Source: Gordonia sputi NBRC 100414 (GTDB lineage: Bacteria > Actinomycetota > Actinomycetes > Mycobacteriales > Mycobacteriaceae). Taken from it: a stretch of 58,244 nucleotides of DNA. The notes under the pieces were generated by a model. The model made no database searches. It had not been told where the DNA came from and worked only from the letters and a program-made list of their open reading frames with translations. A program made the translations under genes and the position numbers. This document shows positions 1-8,516 of the stretch, piece after piece. The stretch's first letter is position 1, and each line of letters opens with the position of its first letter. The stretch covers positions 1-58,244 of the forward strand of contig NZ_BAFC01000140.1 of the NCBI RefSeq assembly GCF_000248055.1. The letters are read 5' to 3'.

Positions 1-28
1 GCCTGTCGAGATCACTCCCGGCGAGACC

Positions 29-1393
29 TCAGCTCTTCAGCCGCGCGTCGAGCCAGTCGATCGTCTGCATCCCGAAGAGGTCGGTGCCCCAGCCGTACAT
101 GTTGGTCAAGAAGTGCAGCATGCTGCAGTCCGTCGGCTGGTAGTCGACGCGGGTGCCGCCTGCGCGGTAGGTCGCGGCGAGTTTGCGCGAATCCGCGGCG
201 GGCACCAGCGACATCGGCGAGTCGTCCTTGGCGCAGGAGGCGATCAGCACCGGCGACTTCGGCGACTGCGTGCCGAGCATGTTGTCGCGGTAGACGTGCT
301 GGAACTCAGGGATGTCGGCGGGGCTCTTGCCACCCTTGAACAGTGTGCGCAGCGGCACGAACGGCGTGCCGAAGTATGCGGGCGTCTGACACTGCGTGCG
401 GAACACGTCGGCGAGCGCCTTGCCTGCGGGCGTCAGCTTGTCGTCGATCTTCATCTCCGGATACCGCGGCTCGAGTCCGAGCAGCGTCGCGAACGCGAAG
501 CCCGAACCGACCGAGCCGTCGGACGTGCGGATGAAGTTTCGCTGGTTGACCACCATGCCCTCGAGCACGGTGCCCTTGATGTTCAACTCGGGCGCGTAGG
601 CCGCGGCCTTCTCGGCACCGAACGCTGCACCGACTCCGCCGCCAGCGATCCCGAAGATCGCCTTGGGGGCGTTCTTCGACAGTCCCGCCGGTCGGTGGGC
701 GAGTGCTGCGCGCATGCCGTCGAGCAGAGCGTTTCCGCCGAACTTGCCCGCGAAGACGCCGTGCGGCTTGGGATCACCGTCGTTACCGACGTCGCTGATC
801 ATCACCGCGTAACCCTTGCCGAACATCTGCGCGAGCGGTCCGAGCGCCGACCACGACGCACCGTCGAGCGGATCGGCTCCGGTCCACATCGACGACGGGT
901 GGCAGTACGCACCGACGCTGTCGTTGGCGAACTGATAGCCGACGAGCGGCCGGGTGGCGTTGTCGCGGCCGTCGACCGGCACCATCAGGATTCCCGTGCT
1001 GATCTCGGGTTCGTCGTGCAGTCCGCGCGTGACATACATCAGCTTGTAGGCGTCGAGCTTGCCCGGACGGAATCCGGTGAACTGGACGTCGACCTTCTTG
1101 GCCTTGAGCACGGTGCCCGGTTTCTCGTCGCCACGCAGACGCGGCTCGGCGTAGAACGGGTCGCCGGAGGTGAGTGGCTTGATCACCTCGTCGGGACTTG
1201 CCAGCCTGCCGTTGGTGAACGTGCCGACGACGTAGCCGTTGAAGACTTCGCCGAGTCCCGGTGTGCGATTGGGTGGTGCGGCGTGGGCGGCGGGTGCCGA
1301 CAGCACCGCTGCCGCGAGCGCAGCGACGGCGAGGACTACTCCGAGCGCTCCGCGTCGTCGGTTGTGGCGCACCGTCTTTGGTGTGTAACTCAC
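29..1393 (-). CDS. LIP-family secreted lipase homologue lacking the nucleophile serine
   Basis: This 454-residue protein has a signal peptide (Arg-rich start, hydrophobic stretch about 16-31, Ala-x-Ala near 38) and the layout of the actinobacterial secretory lipase (LIP) alpha/beta-hydrolase family. The nucleophile elbow, normally G-Y-S-x-G, reads GIAGGG: codon GCT at 644-646 gives Ala250 where Ser is expected. The acid and His regions (AKDD, CSMLHF) are still present. I chose GTG at 1393 because it overlaps the stop of the upstream gene as GTGA; the longer reading from 1450 runs deep into that gene. It is translated with its upstream neighbour. It is probably a non-catalytic, exported lipase-fold protein, unless another residue serves as nucleophile. 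Confidence 0.85.
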   Translation of the reverse strand: MSYTPKTVRHNRRRGALGVVLAVAALAAAVLSAPAAHAAPPNRTPGLGEVFNGYVVGTFTNGRLASPDEVIKPLTSGDPFYAEPRLRGDEKPGTVLKAKKVDVQFTGFRPGKLDAYKLMYVTRGLHDEPEISTGILMVPVDGRDNATRPLVGYQFANDSVGAYCHPSSMWTGADPLDGASWSALGPLAQMFGKGYAVMISDVGNDGDPKPHGVFAGKFGGNALLDGMRAALAHRPAGLSKNAPKAIFGIAGGGVGAAFGAEKAAAYAPELNIKGTVLEGMVVNQRNFIRTSDGSVGSGFAFATLLGLEPRYPEMKIDDKLTPAGKALADVFRTQCQTPAYFGTPFVPLRTLFKGGKSPADIPEFQHVYRDNMLGTQSPKSPVLIASCAKDDSPMSLVPAADSRKLAATYRAGGTRVDYQPTDCSMLHFLTNMYGWGTDLFGMQTIDWLDARLKS

Positions 1394-2646
1394 TGGTAGG
1401 TCACCTTCGTCGTCTCCAGGGCGGACTGCAGCATCGGCGCGATGTTCCACATCGGGCGGTGGCTTTCCAGTTGCTGGTCATAGGGCTTGCGCAGCGTTGC
1501 GGAGAGTTCCGGCCAGTGATTGTTGACCTGATCCTTGTACTTGGGCAGCAGCTGATCGGTGATGTAGGCCCACCGCTCGGGGAAGACCGACCAATTCCAA
1601 TCCGGCAGCGGCACAGTCAATGTCGCCGGGCGGCCGTTCGGGGCGGTCCCACTGATCTCGATCGAGCGGAACGAGCGCGGCGGGATCACCCCCGCGACCG
1701 ACGGCGAGCCCGCGACGGTACTCGCGTACGTCATCGCCTCGCCGACGTCGCCCTTGTACGCACGCGTGGCATCCCACTGATCCTTGATGACCTCACCCTG
1801 TTCGCGACGCAGCAGCCGCGCGTTGCCCGCGGCGATCGCGTCGGGTTGCTTGGAGGCGATCTGTTGCCAGGCACGCAGGATCTCGCCGTCGAACAGGCCC
1901 GCACGGTGCATCTCGTCGAGAGCAGGCAGCCCGCCGACAACATAGGCGCGGTGCATCGGCATCAGGTCGGAGAAGATGTTCTTCTGCATCACCAGGATGT
2001 CGCCCTGGATCTTGCGCAGGTCGTCGGCCGAGATGGTGGCTCCGACGCGTGCCAGTGCGCGCAGACCGCGCGGAAGCTTGTCGACGAACACCGGCCCGAG
2101 GGTCGTATTGGTCTGTCCGACAATCGCATTGGCGATGGGCTGCAGACGGGCGAAGTCGTAGATGTTGGTCGCGAGCTCGAAGTCGAGGAGTCCACCGCCG
2201 AAGTCGGCGCCGACGAGCCCGCCCATGCCTGCCCACTGCAGTTCGCGGTGCGACAGTTGCAGATTCTCGTAGAAGCGGTACGAGCGAACCAGATTCTGTC
2301 GATTGGCGCTCACACCCGCTCGCGGGTTCCACGACGCGAGATCGATGCCCGCGGCCTTCGTGGTGTCGGCGAGCCAGTACTGGAAGAGCAGCGCGCGATA
2401 CGACGACGGCGCGATCGAGCGACTGCGCGCTTCGTCGAGTAGCGAGCGCAGCACCATCGGATCGGTGGGCAACGCGGGATTCACGCCACCCGGCCCGTTC
2501 GACGCGTCACGATTGACCAGCGGCAGGTTGAGAACACTGTCGAGACGATCACTCGCCGATGCGTGCGGCGTCGCCGCGACCGTTCCGACGAACCCGAGCG
2601 TGACAACCACCGCTGCGAGCAGAGATGTCCCCAAGAATCTGCGCAT
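1390..2646 (-). CDS. secreted protein of unknown function, coupled to the lipase homologue
   Basis: I do not recognise this 418-residue protein. It starts with a clear signal peptide (MRRFLGTSLLAAVVV, Ala-x-Ala cleavage near 28) and then has a mixed, mostly helical-looking sequence rich in Arg and Trp with no zinc or catalytic motif I can name. The ATG at 2646 is preceded by GGAGGGG at good spacing; the upstream reading from 2703 would run through the operator-like palindrome. Its stop overlaps the GTG of the lipase homologue (GTGA), so the two form an operon and probably act together outside the membrane. A 20-bp palindrome at 2669-2688 suggests control by a TetR-type repressor. Confidence 0.8.
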   Translation of the reverse strand: MRRFLGTSLLAAVVVTLGFVGTVAATPHASASDRLDSVLNLPLVNRDASNGPGGVNPALPTDPMVLRSLLDEARSRSIAPSSYRALLFQYWLADTTKAAGIDLASWNPRAGVSANRQNLVRSYRFYENLQLSHRELQWAGMGGLVGADFGGGLLDFELATNIYDFARLQPIANAIVGQTNTTLGPVFVDKLPRGLRALARVGATISADDLRKIQGDILVMQKNIFSDLMPMHRAYVVGGLPALDEMHRAGLFDGEILRAWQQIASKQPDAIAAGNARLLRREQGEVIKDQWDATRAYKGDVGEAMTYASTVAGSPSVAGVIPPRSFRSIEISGTAPNGRPATLTVPLPDWNWSVFPERWAYITDQLLPKYKDQVNNHWPELSATLRKPYDQQLESHRPMWNIAPMLQSALETTKVTYQ

Positions 2647-2668
2647 TGTTCCCCTCCACGTCATCCAC

Positions 2669-2688
2669 TTCTTACTTGCAGGTAAGAA
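2669..2688 (-). promoter_or_regulatory. 20-bp palindromic operator candidate
   Basis: TTCTTACTTGCAGGTAAGAA is symmetric at 18 of 20 positions, with one mismatched base pair (positions 8 and 13). It lies 23-42 bp upstream of the ATG at 2646, where a promoter of the two-gene secreted operon would be. Its size and symmetry fit TetR-family operators. The cognate regulator is not obvious in the window. Confidence 0.6.
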
Positions 2689-2780
2689 GAGTCTGAGACG
2701 CAAGGTTAATGCCGTCTCATTCGAGAACGCAAATCGGGTACATTCCGATAACGATCGCTCGCAAACCTGGACACGACTGC

Positions 2781-4153
2781 TCAGCGGAACCCGAGGACCT
2801 CGTCGCCCCAGGCTTCACGCAGCGGCCCGTCGAGATCGTCGACGACGCTGTCGTGAGCGTCGATGGCAAGCGTTGCCCGACGGTCCGTGGTGAACGTCGG
2901 CCACGTGCTCGCAGGCGAGTCGAGACCGGAGTTCGGGTCGCCGTCGCGGATGAACGAACCCCACCGCGCCTGCATGTCGCGGCGATTCGCTCGCCGACCC
3001 GTCGACCTCCGAGCCAGAACTTGGCTTTGGTACCCGGATACGCGGCCGCGACGCGCTCGGCCGTGGGGATCGAGACCTCCGGGTACTCGGTCGCGATCGC
3101 GGTGAACATCTGCATGATCGCGGGCTCGGCGATGGGCATCAGTGGCGATTTCATGAACTTGAAGAGCGCGGCCTCGTCGCGATTGGTGCCGATGAGAAGT
3201 GGAATGGGCAGCGACTCGCCGTCGCGGTACACGTCGATCGGATGTCGCGGCACGAGATCGCCGTCGACCACCGGCGAGAAGGGGATGGTGCCCGGATGCG
3301 CGGCGGGCACCCCGGTGAACGCCTTCATCGTGGCGGCGACAACCTTGTCGGTGTCCAACGCCGCAAAACTGTCGATGTCGCCACAGGTGCCCCCGACGGC
3401 AGCAGTCAGCCTCTCGGCGACGTACGCGGCTCGTGCTCTGTCGTAGACCGAGGTCACCGGAGAGCTCTGCGCGACGGCGCGGTGGAAGAGTCCTCGTGCG
3501 AGCGGCATCGTCAACAGCGTCGTCACGATGCCGCCACCCGCCGACTCGCCCGCGACCGTCACGTTGTCCGGATCGCCGCCGAACGCGTCGATGGTGTCGG
3601 CCACCCAGCGCAGCGCGGTGAGGACGTCGCTGAGTGCCGCGTTGGTTTCGTATCGTCCACCGGCGGCGCTGTCGGAGACCCCGCCCGCACCAGAACCGCC
3701 TGCACCGAGATCGGCGAAGCCGAGCGCGCCGAGTCGGTAGTTCAGTGTCACCACCACGATGTTCTGCGTCGACGCGAGGTGGGCGCCGTCGTAGATGGGC
3801 TGTGTGCCTGCACCGAAAACGTATGCGCCACCGTGAATCCACACCATGACCGGCAGCCGCCGGTCATTTCCCGCCGCGCCCGCCGGCGCCCAGACGTTGA
3901 GGAACAGGCAGTCCTCACTCTTGATCGCGTCGGGTGACATCGGGACGCCCGGATTCACTTCCTGCGGCGCCGCAGCACCGAACGCGGTCGCGTCGACGGT
4001 TCCCGACTCCTGCTCGAGTGGCCGCGCGCGACGCCACCGGAGATCGCCCGTCGGCGGTGTGGCGTACCGGATGCCACGCCAGACGTCGACGTTGCCGGAC
4101 GTCTGACCCCGATAGACCGTCTGGCCCGCCACTGCGTCGACTGCGCTGTTCAC
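2781..4153 (-). pseudogene. type-B carboxylesterase, internal deletion and frameshift
   Basis: The first 380 or so codons read as a type-B carboxylesterase: oxyanion region HGGAYVFGAG, nucleophile motif GESAGGG, and PVVDGDLVP. After about 3005 the family sequence stops at KFWLGG and resumes in another frame with QARWGSFIRDGDPNSG, running to a TGA at 2781. The segment between, which normally carries the catalytic His (a G-x-H-x-x-E/D motif), is missing in every frame, and the two parts are out of frame. This fits a deletion of roughly 200 bp rather than a single read error. The start is uncertain: GTG at 4153 gives the usual N-terminus. The gene is probably dead. Confidence 0.75.
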
Positions 4154-4291
4154 GCCGCAATGATAGGGGCGATCAGTGGTTCGGCCTGCTGGTTTGTGCC
4201 AAAGGATCATCCGACCCCACACTTACGCGGGACGTCGGATCAGGGGCCCCGGTGTGGGGGGATCAGGCGTCGCGAATACAACCTGAACGGG

Positions 4292-4366
4292 TGGAGCCCC
4301 CTGTCGGGATTGAACCGACGACCGCTCGCTTACAAGGCGAGTGCTCTACCACTGAGCTAAGGAGGC
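4292..4366 (-). tRNA. tRNA-Thr (anticodon TGT)
   Basis: The minus strand folds as a complete 75-nt tRNA. The acceptor stem is GCCTCCT with AGGGGGC (one U-G pair). The D arm contains AGCTCAGTGGTAGAGC, the anticodon loop CTTGTAA has TGT flanked by the CTCGC/GCGAG stem, the T arm contains GGTTCAATCC, and CCA is encoded. TGT reads threonine ACA/ACG codons. The threonine exporter gene diverges from its 5' end with only 4 bp between. Confidence 0.97.
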
Positions 4367-4370
4367 ATGC

Positions 4371-5810
4371 GTGCGTGAGTATATCGGGCGCGCTGTCCGC
4401 CGCCTCACCGGGACGAGGCAGGCGACGATCGACACGATCGAACCGGGCAGCATCATGGTGGCGCCGCGCCGCCCGATCGACCGGTTCGACGTCGGCGCGA
4501 TCACCGAGGTGCTCGACCTCGCGACAAAAATCGGTGCCGTGCTGCTCGACTCGGGAACCGGAGCGATAGACACCTCCTCGCAGATCCGGTTCGTCGCGAG
4601 CATCTACGGCGTCGAGGATGTGGACGTCGACGTCACGTACAACACGATCGTCGTCGTTGCTCGACGCGGCGCAACCCTTCCCCCGATCACGACGATGCAG
4701 ACGGTGCACTACCGATCGCTCGACTTCACGCGCCTCGCGGCGGTCGACCGGTTGGTGCGTCGCATCAGGGACTCGGCGATCACGCCGTCGACGGCGCACC
4801 GGATCGTCGACCAGATCATCGCCGCCAAACACCCCTACCCCTACTGGGTCTCGACCTTCGCCTGGGGCCTGATGGCGTCGGGCATCTCGGTGCTCCTCGG
4901 CGGTGACGTCGTCGTCGCCGTCCTCGCCTGGCTCACCACCGTGGTCACCGTCTCCTTCAACCGCCGACTCAACAGGATCGGCACGCCGATCTTCTTCCAG
5001 CAGGTCGCGGGCGGATTCATCGCCGTCGTACCTGCCGCGCTCGTGTACGAACTCGGCGAGAAGACCGGGTGGCAAAGCCTGTCGATCACGCCGTCGCAGG
5101 TCATCGCCGCCGGGATCGTCGTGCTGTTGAGTGGACTCTCGCTGGTCGGTTCGGTGCAGGACGCCATCACCGGTGCGCCGATCACCGGTGTCGCCCGCTT
5201 CTTCGAACTGCTGCTCATGACCGGCGGCATCATCGCGGGCGTCGGTATCGGATTGCGCCTGATGAGCTCTGTCGGCATCTACCTCCCGACGATCACCTCG
5301 GCGACGGAGTTCGCTCCGGTCGACGTCCCCATTCGCGTCGCGGCAGGTGCCGTCGCGGCCTTCGCGTTCGCGCTCGCGAGCTATGCGGAACGTCGTGCGT
5401 TGCCCATCGCGTTCCTTGGCGGTCTCATCGGCGCAGGCGTCGCGGCAGCGGCAGCGTTCCTGCCGGTCGGCGACGTCATCGCCGCGGGTCTCGCCGCCAC
5501 CTGCGTCGGCCTCGTCGGTGGCCTGCTGGCCCGCCGTGCGCTGGTTCCGCCGCTGGTCGTCGCGATCGCGGGCATCACTCCCCTGCTGCCCGGTCTCGCC
5601 GTCTACCGCGCGCTGTACGGCGTCCTCAACGACCAGACCCTGACCGGACTGACCTGGATGGCGGCAGCGCTCGGTGTCGGCTGCGCGCTGGCCGCGGGCG
5701 TCACGCTCGGCGAGTTCGTCGCGCGCACACTGCGCCGCCCGCGGCTGCCGGTGGCACCCGACTGGGCGCGTCGTGGCCGCGAGGCACGCGCCGCACGACG
5801 ACGCTGGTGA
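4371..5810 (+). CDS. thrE: ThrE-family threonine/serine exporter
   Basis: This 479-residue inner-membrane protein has the two-part ThrE layout: a soluble N-terminal region (DRFDVGAITEVLDLATKIGAVLL, then a beta-rich part) followed by about ten hydrophobic segments from residue 160 on (LMASGISVLLGGDVVVAVL, FFQQVAGGFIAVVPAALVY, ITPLLPGLAVYRALYG). Corynebacterium ThrE, which exports threonine and serine by proton antiport, has a similar length. The start is GTG at 4371, since AAGGAGG at 4359-4365 gives perfect spacing; the ATG at 4367 hits a stop after three codons. That Shine-Dalgarno sequence is the antisense of the tRNA-Thr acceptor stem. Substrate is inferred from family only. Confidence 0.88.
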   Translation: MREYIGRAVRRLTGTRQATIDTIEPGSIMVAPRRPIDRFDVGAITEVLDLATKIGAVLLDSGTGAIDTSSQIRFVASIYGVEDVDVDVTYNTIVVVARRGATLPPITTMQTVHYRSLDFTRLAAVDRLVRRIRDSAITPSTAHRIVDQIIAAKHPYPYWVSTFAWGLMASGISVLLGGDVVVAVLAWLTTVVTVSFNRRLNRIGTPIFFQQVAGGFIAVVPAALVYELGEKTGWQSLSITPSQVIAAGIVVLLSGLSLVGSVQDAITGAPITGVARFFELLLMTGGIIAGVGIGLRLMSSVGIYLPTITSATEFAPVDVPIRVAAGAVAAFAFALASYAERRALPIAFLGGLIGAGVAAAAAFLPVGDVIAAGLAATCVGLVGGLLARRALVPPLVVAIAGITPLLPGLAVYRALYGVLNDQTLTGLTWMAAALGVGCALAAGVTLGEFVARTLRRPRLPVAPDWARRGREARAARRRW

Positions 5811-5849
5811 GGTCATGAGGTCTTGTGAGTACTGGCCGTCGTCAGCGGG

Positions 5850-5855
5850 TAAGAT
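5850..5855 (+). promoter_or_regulatory. -10 box candidate for the otsA operon
   Basis: TAAGAT matches the actinobacterial -10 consensus TANNNT and lies 12 bp before an ATG at 5868 and 51 bp before the ATG at 5907. No good -35 is visible at 17 bp, which is common in these bacteria. Confidence 0.4.
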
Positions 5856-5906
5856 CGGGTGTTGCGCATGACACAACCTCGCGCAACAGCAAGCCGAGAG
5901 GACGAA

Positions 5907-6068
5907 ATGCCCCCCAAGACCACTGACATCGCCGACGAAGAGCTGGAGCCGGTGGCCGACGAGACCGCCAGTTCCGCACGACGCGTCGTCGCAGCGTATG
6001 CCACCGACGCCGACGAGTGCCGGATGCTGCTTGCCATGTTGGGGATCGCTCCGGGCGAGAACGCCTGA
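5907..6068 (+). CDS. small conserved-looking acidic protein upstream of otsA
   Basis: A 53-residue protein rich in Glu and Asp, ending in the compact helix-like segment ECRMLLAMLGIAPGENA. I cannot name the family. ATG at 5907 is preceded by GAGAGGA; another ATG at 5868 in frame lies 12 bp after a TAAGAT -10 box and could be a leaderless start. Its stop is only 3 bp before the otsA GTG, so it is cotranscribed and likely translationally coupled to trehalose synthesis. No signal peptide or membrane segment is visible. Confidence 0.65.
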   Translation: MPPKTTDIADEELEPVADETASSARRVVAAYATDADECRMLLAMLGIAPGENA

Positions 6069-6071
6069 GTC

Positions 6072-7733
6072 GTGAACCCGGGATCCGAAGAGGTATCCGA
6101 CCGTTCCGACACCGACGCATCCGCAACGTCCGGCGTGCACAACTCGGAGGCCACCTTCGGCGCACGCCCACCCGAGCCCGGCGAGCTCCAGCCCGGCGAT
6201 CTCCATTCCCGCCCGTCCGGCGCGGGCGGCGATCCCGGCGGTTCTGAATTCGTCGTCGTAGCCAACCGACTGCCCGTCGACAAGGTGGTCGACGCCGACG
6301 GCAACGTCACCTGGAAACGCAGTCCCGGCGGTCTGGTGACGGCACTCGAGCCGATCCTGCGCAAGCACAAGGGCGGGTGGGTTGGATGGTCGGGCGCTGC
6401 CGAATCCGACTCCGAGGAAGCCGAAGTCGACGGCATCAGCATCCGCTCGGTCCCCCTCTCGGCCGAGGAGATCGCCGAGTACTACGAGGGTTTCTCCAAC
6501 GCCACACTCTGGCCGCTCTACCACGACGTGATCGTCAAACCCGAGTACCACCGCGAGTGGTGGAACGCCTACGTCGAGATCAACCGCCGATTCGCGGAGG
6601 CGACGTCGAAAGCCGCTGCGCACGGGGCGATCGTGTGGGTGCAGGATTACCAGCTGCAGCTCGTCCCGAAGATGCTGCGCATGCTGCGACCCGATCTCCG
6701 CATCGGCTTCTTCTTGCACATCCCATTCCCCCCGGTCGAACTGTTCATGCAGTTGCCGTGGCGCACCGAGATCATCGAGGGCCTTCTCGGGGCCGACCTC
6801 ATCGGGTTCCACCTGCCAGGTGGCGCTCAGAACTTTCTGTACCTCGCCCGGCGCCTCGCAGGCCAGGCCACGAGCAAGGGCACGGTCGGCGTGCGGTCGC
6901 GCTTCGGCGTGGTGCAGGTCGGGTTCCAGACGGTTCGCGTCGGCGCCTTCCCGATCTCGATCGACTCCGGAGATCTCGACACCCAGTCGAAGTCCAAGGA
7001 CATCCGATCCCGCGCCCGGGAGATCCGCAAGGAACTCGGCAACCCCAAGACCATCCTGCTCGGCGTCGACCGACTCGACTACACCAAGGGCATCGACGTG
7101 CGTCTACGTGCGCTGTCGGAACTGCTCGACGAGGGTCGCATCGACCCACACGACATCGTCATGATCCAACTCGCGACCCCGAGCCGCGAACGCGTCGAGA
7201 GTTACGTCCGTATGCGAGCGGGGATCGAGCAGCTCGTCGGAAACATCAACGGACAGTACGGCGAAGTGGGCCATCCGGTGGTGGAGTATCTGAATCGATC
7301 GGTGCCCCGCAACGACCTGCTCGCCTACTACGTGGTGGCAGACGTCATGCTCGTGACGCCGTTGCGCGACGGGATGAACCTCGTCGCCAAGGAGTACGTC
7401 GCATGCCGCAGCGACCTGGGTGGCGCGTTGGTCCTGAGTGAATTCACCGGTGCCGCAGCAGAATTGCGCACCGCATATCAGGCAAACCCGTACGACCTCG
7501 ACGGCGTGAAAGACGCCATCGTCGCAGCGATCGAGCAGACACAGGCCGAGGGCAAGCGTCGCATGCGGGCGCTCCGCAGGCAGGTACTCACCCACGACGT
7601 CGAGAAATGGGCGAAGAGCTTCCTCGACACCCTCACGTCGACGACGGAGACGACGTCGTCGGCCAATCGCGGAGTCCAGCTGGTCTCCAGCGGCGGCTCC
7701 GACGACACCGATCGTGGAGACGAGAATTCGTGA
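6072..7733 (+). CDS. otsA: alpha,alpha-trehalose-phosphate synthase (UDP/GDP/ADP-glucose)
   Basis: This glycosyltransferase family 20 enzyme joins a nucleotide-activated glucose to glucose-6-phosphate to give trehalose-6-phosphate in the cytoplasm. Hallmarks are VVVANRLPVD at 61-70, RSPGGLVTAL, WVGWSG, VWVQDYQLQLVPKMLR, FFLHIPFPPVELF and LGVDRLDYTKGID. The 553-residue length exceeds the E. coli enzyme because of a disordered 58-residue Pro/Gly-rich N-terminal extension. GTG at 6072 directly follows the small upstream gene. The stop overlaps the otsB start (GTGA), so synthase and phosphatase are made together. Trehalose serves as osmoprotectant and as the sugar of mycolate glycolipids in this order. 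Confidence 0.95.
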   Translation: MNPGSEEVSDRSDTDASATSGVHNSEATFGARPPEPGELQPGDLHSRPSGAGGDPGGSEFVVVANRLPVDKVVDADGNVTWKRSPGGLVTALEPILRKHKGGWVGWSGAAESDSEEAEVDGISIRSVPLSAEEIAEYYEGFSNATLWPLYHDVIVKPEYHREWWNAYVEINRRFAEATSKAAAHGAIVWVQDYQLQLVPKMLRMLRPDLRIGFFLHIPFPPVELFMQLPWRTEIIEGLLGADLIGFHLPGGAQNFLYLARRLAGQATSKGTVGVRSRFGVVQVGFQTVRVGAFPISIDSGDLDTQSKSKDIRSRAREIRKELGNPKTILLGVDRLDYTKGIDVRLRALSELLDEGRIDPHDIVMIQLATPSRERVESYVRMRAGIEQLVGNINGQYGEVGHPVVEYLNRSVPRNDLLAYYVVADVMLVTPLRDGMNLVAKEYVACRSDLGGALVLSEFTGAAAELRTAYQANPYDLDGVKDAIVAAIEQTQAEGKRRMRALRRQVLTHDVEKWAKSFLDTLTSTTETTSSANRGVQLVSSGGSDDTDRGDENS

Positions 7734-8509
7734 GCGACACGGGAATTCCCGACGACCTGCGTGATGCGGTAGCACGCACGGTCACCGTGTCCCGACTGTT
7801 GGTGTCGAGCGACTACGACGGCTGCATCGCGCCCATCGTGTCGCGTCCACAGGACGCCAAGCCCAACGAGGCGTCGATCTCGGCAATCCGCGCCGCGGGT
7901 GCACTGCGCGACACCGAGGCCGCGGTCATCTCGGGACGCTCGCTGCACGACCTTCGTGCGCTGTCGGGTCTCGACGACGACGCGGTCACCCTCGTCGGCA
8001 GCCACGGCACCGAGTTCACCACGGGGTTCGGCGAGCAGGTCACCGACGACGAGCGCGCCCTCCTCGATCGAATCGTCAAGGCGTTCAACGAGATCGCCGA
8101 CACCCATCCGGGCACGACGGTCGAGGTGAAGCCGATCAGCGCCGCGCTGCACGTGCGCAATGCGGAACCCGACGTCGCCGACGACGCCCTGGCGCAGGCG
8201 CGGTCGGGGCCCGCATCGTGGCCTGGGGTTCAGGTGACCGAGGGCAAGATGGTCATCGAACTCGCGGTCATCGAGACGAGCAAAGGTCACGCACTCGACA
8301 TATTGGAGACCCAGTTCGGTTCGGACGCAACGGTCTACATCGGCGACGACGTGACAGACGAGAAGGCGTTCGCGCACCTCACCGGCGAGCATGACATCAG
8401 CGTCAAGGTGGGCGACGGGGACACCGCCGCCCGCTACCGGATCGCCGACACCGACGACGTCGCAGCACTTCTCGAGCTCGTCGTCGAGTTGCGCAAGCAA
8501 GCCCTCTAG
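7730..8509 (+). CDS. otsB: trehalose-6-phosphate phosphatase
   Basis: A 259-residue HAD-superfamily phosphatase that removes phosphate from trehalose-6-phosphate. Motif I is SDYDGCIAPI with nucleophile Asp28 and acid Asp30 (the usual Thr after DxDG is Cys here), motif II is ISGRS, and motif IV is GDDVTDE. GTG at 7730 overlaps the otsA stop by 4 bp and is preceded by a purine-rich GTGGAGACGAG; the longer open frame upstream lies wholly inside otsA. The length equals that of the short bacterial OtsB. It converges on the next gene with a 7-bp gap. Confidence 0.92.
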   Translation: MSDTGIPDDLRDAVARTVTVSRLLVSSDYDGCIAPIVSRPQDAKPNEASISAIRAAGALRDTEAAVISGRSLHDLRALSGLDDDAVTLVGSHGTEFTTGFGEQVTDDERALLDRIVKAFNEIADTHPGTTVEVKPISAALHVRNAEPDVADDALAQARSGPASWPGVQVTEGKMVIELAVIETSKGHALDILETQFGSDATVYIGDDVTDEKAFAHLTGEHDISVKVGDGDTAARYRIADTDDVAALLELVVELRKQAL

Positions 8510-8516
8510 GCTCGGC

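Noticed and set aside
113..1399. Long open frame on the plus strand opposite the lipase homologue
   Set aside because: It is the Arg/Val/Glu-rich antisense shadow of a real gene in GC-rich DNA; it has no ribosome site or family features.
4263..6812. 849-codon minus-strand open frame over tRNA-Thr, thrE and the start of otsA
   Set aside because: It passes through a tRNA and two clear genes, is made of Asp/Arg/Gly-rich repeats of antisense codons, and shows no domain.
7806..7836. Cys in the first HAD motif of OtsB as a sign of lost activity
   Set aside because: Both catalytic Asp residues and the later motifs are intact, and the residue after DxDG tolerates variation.
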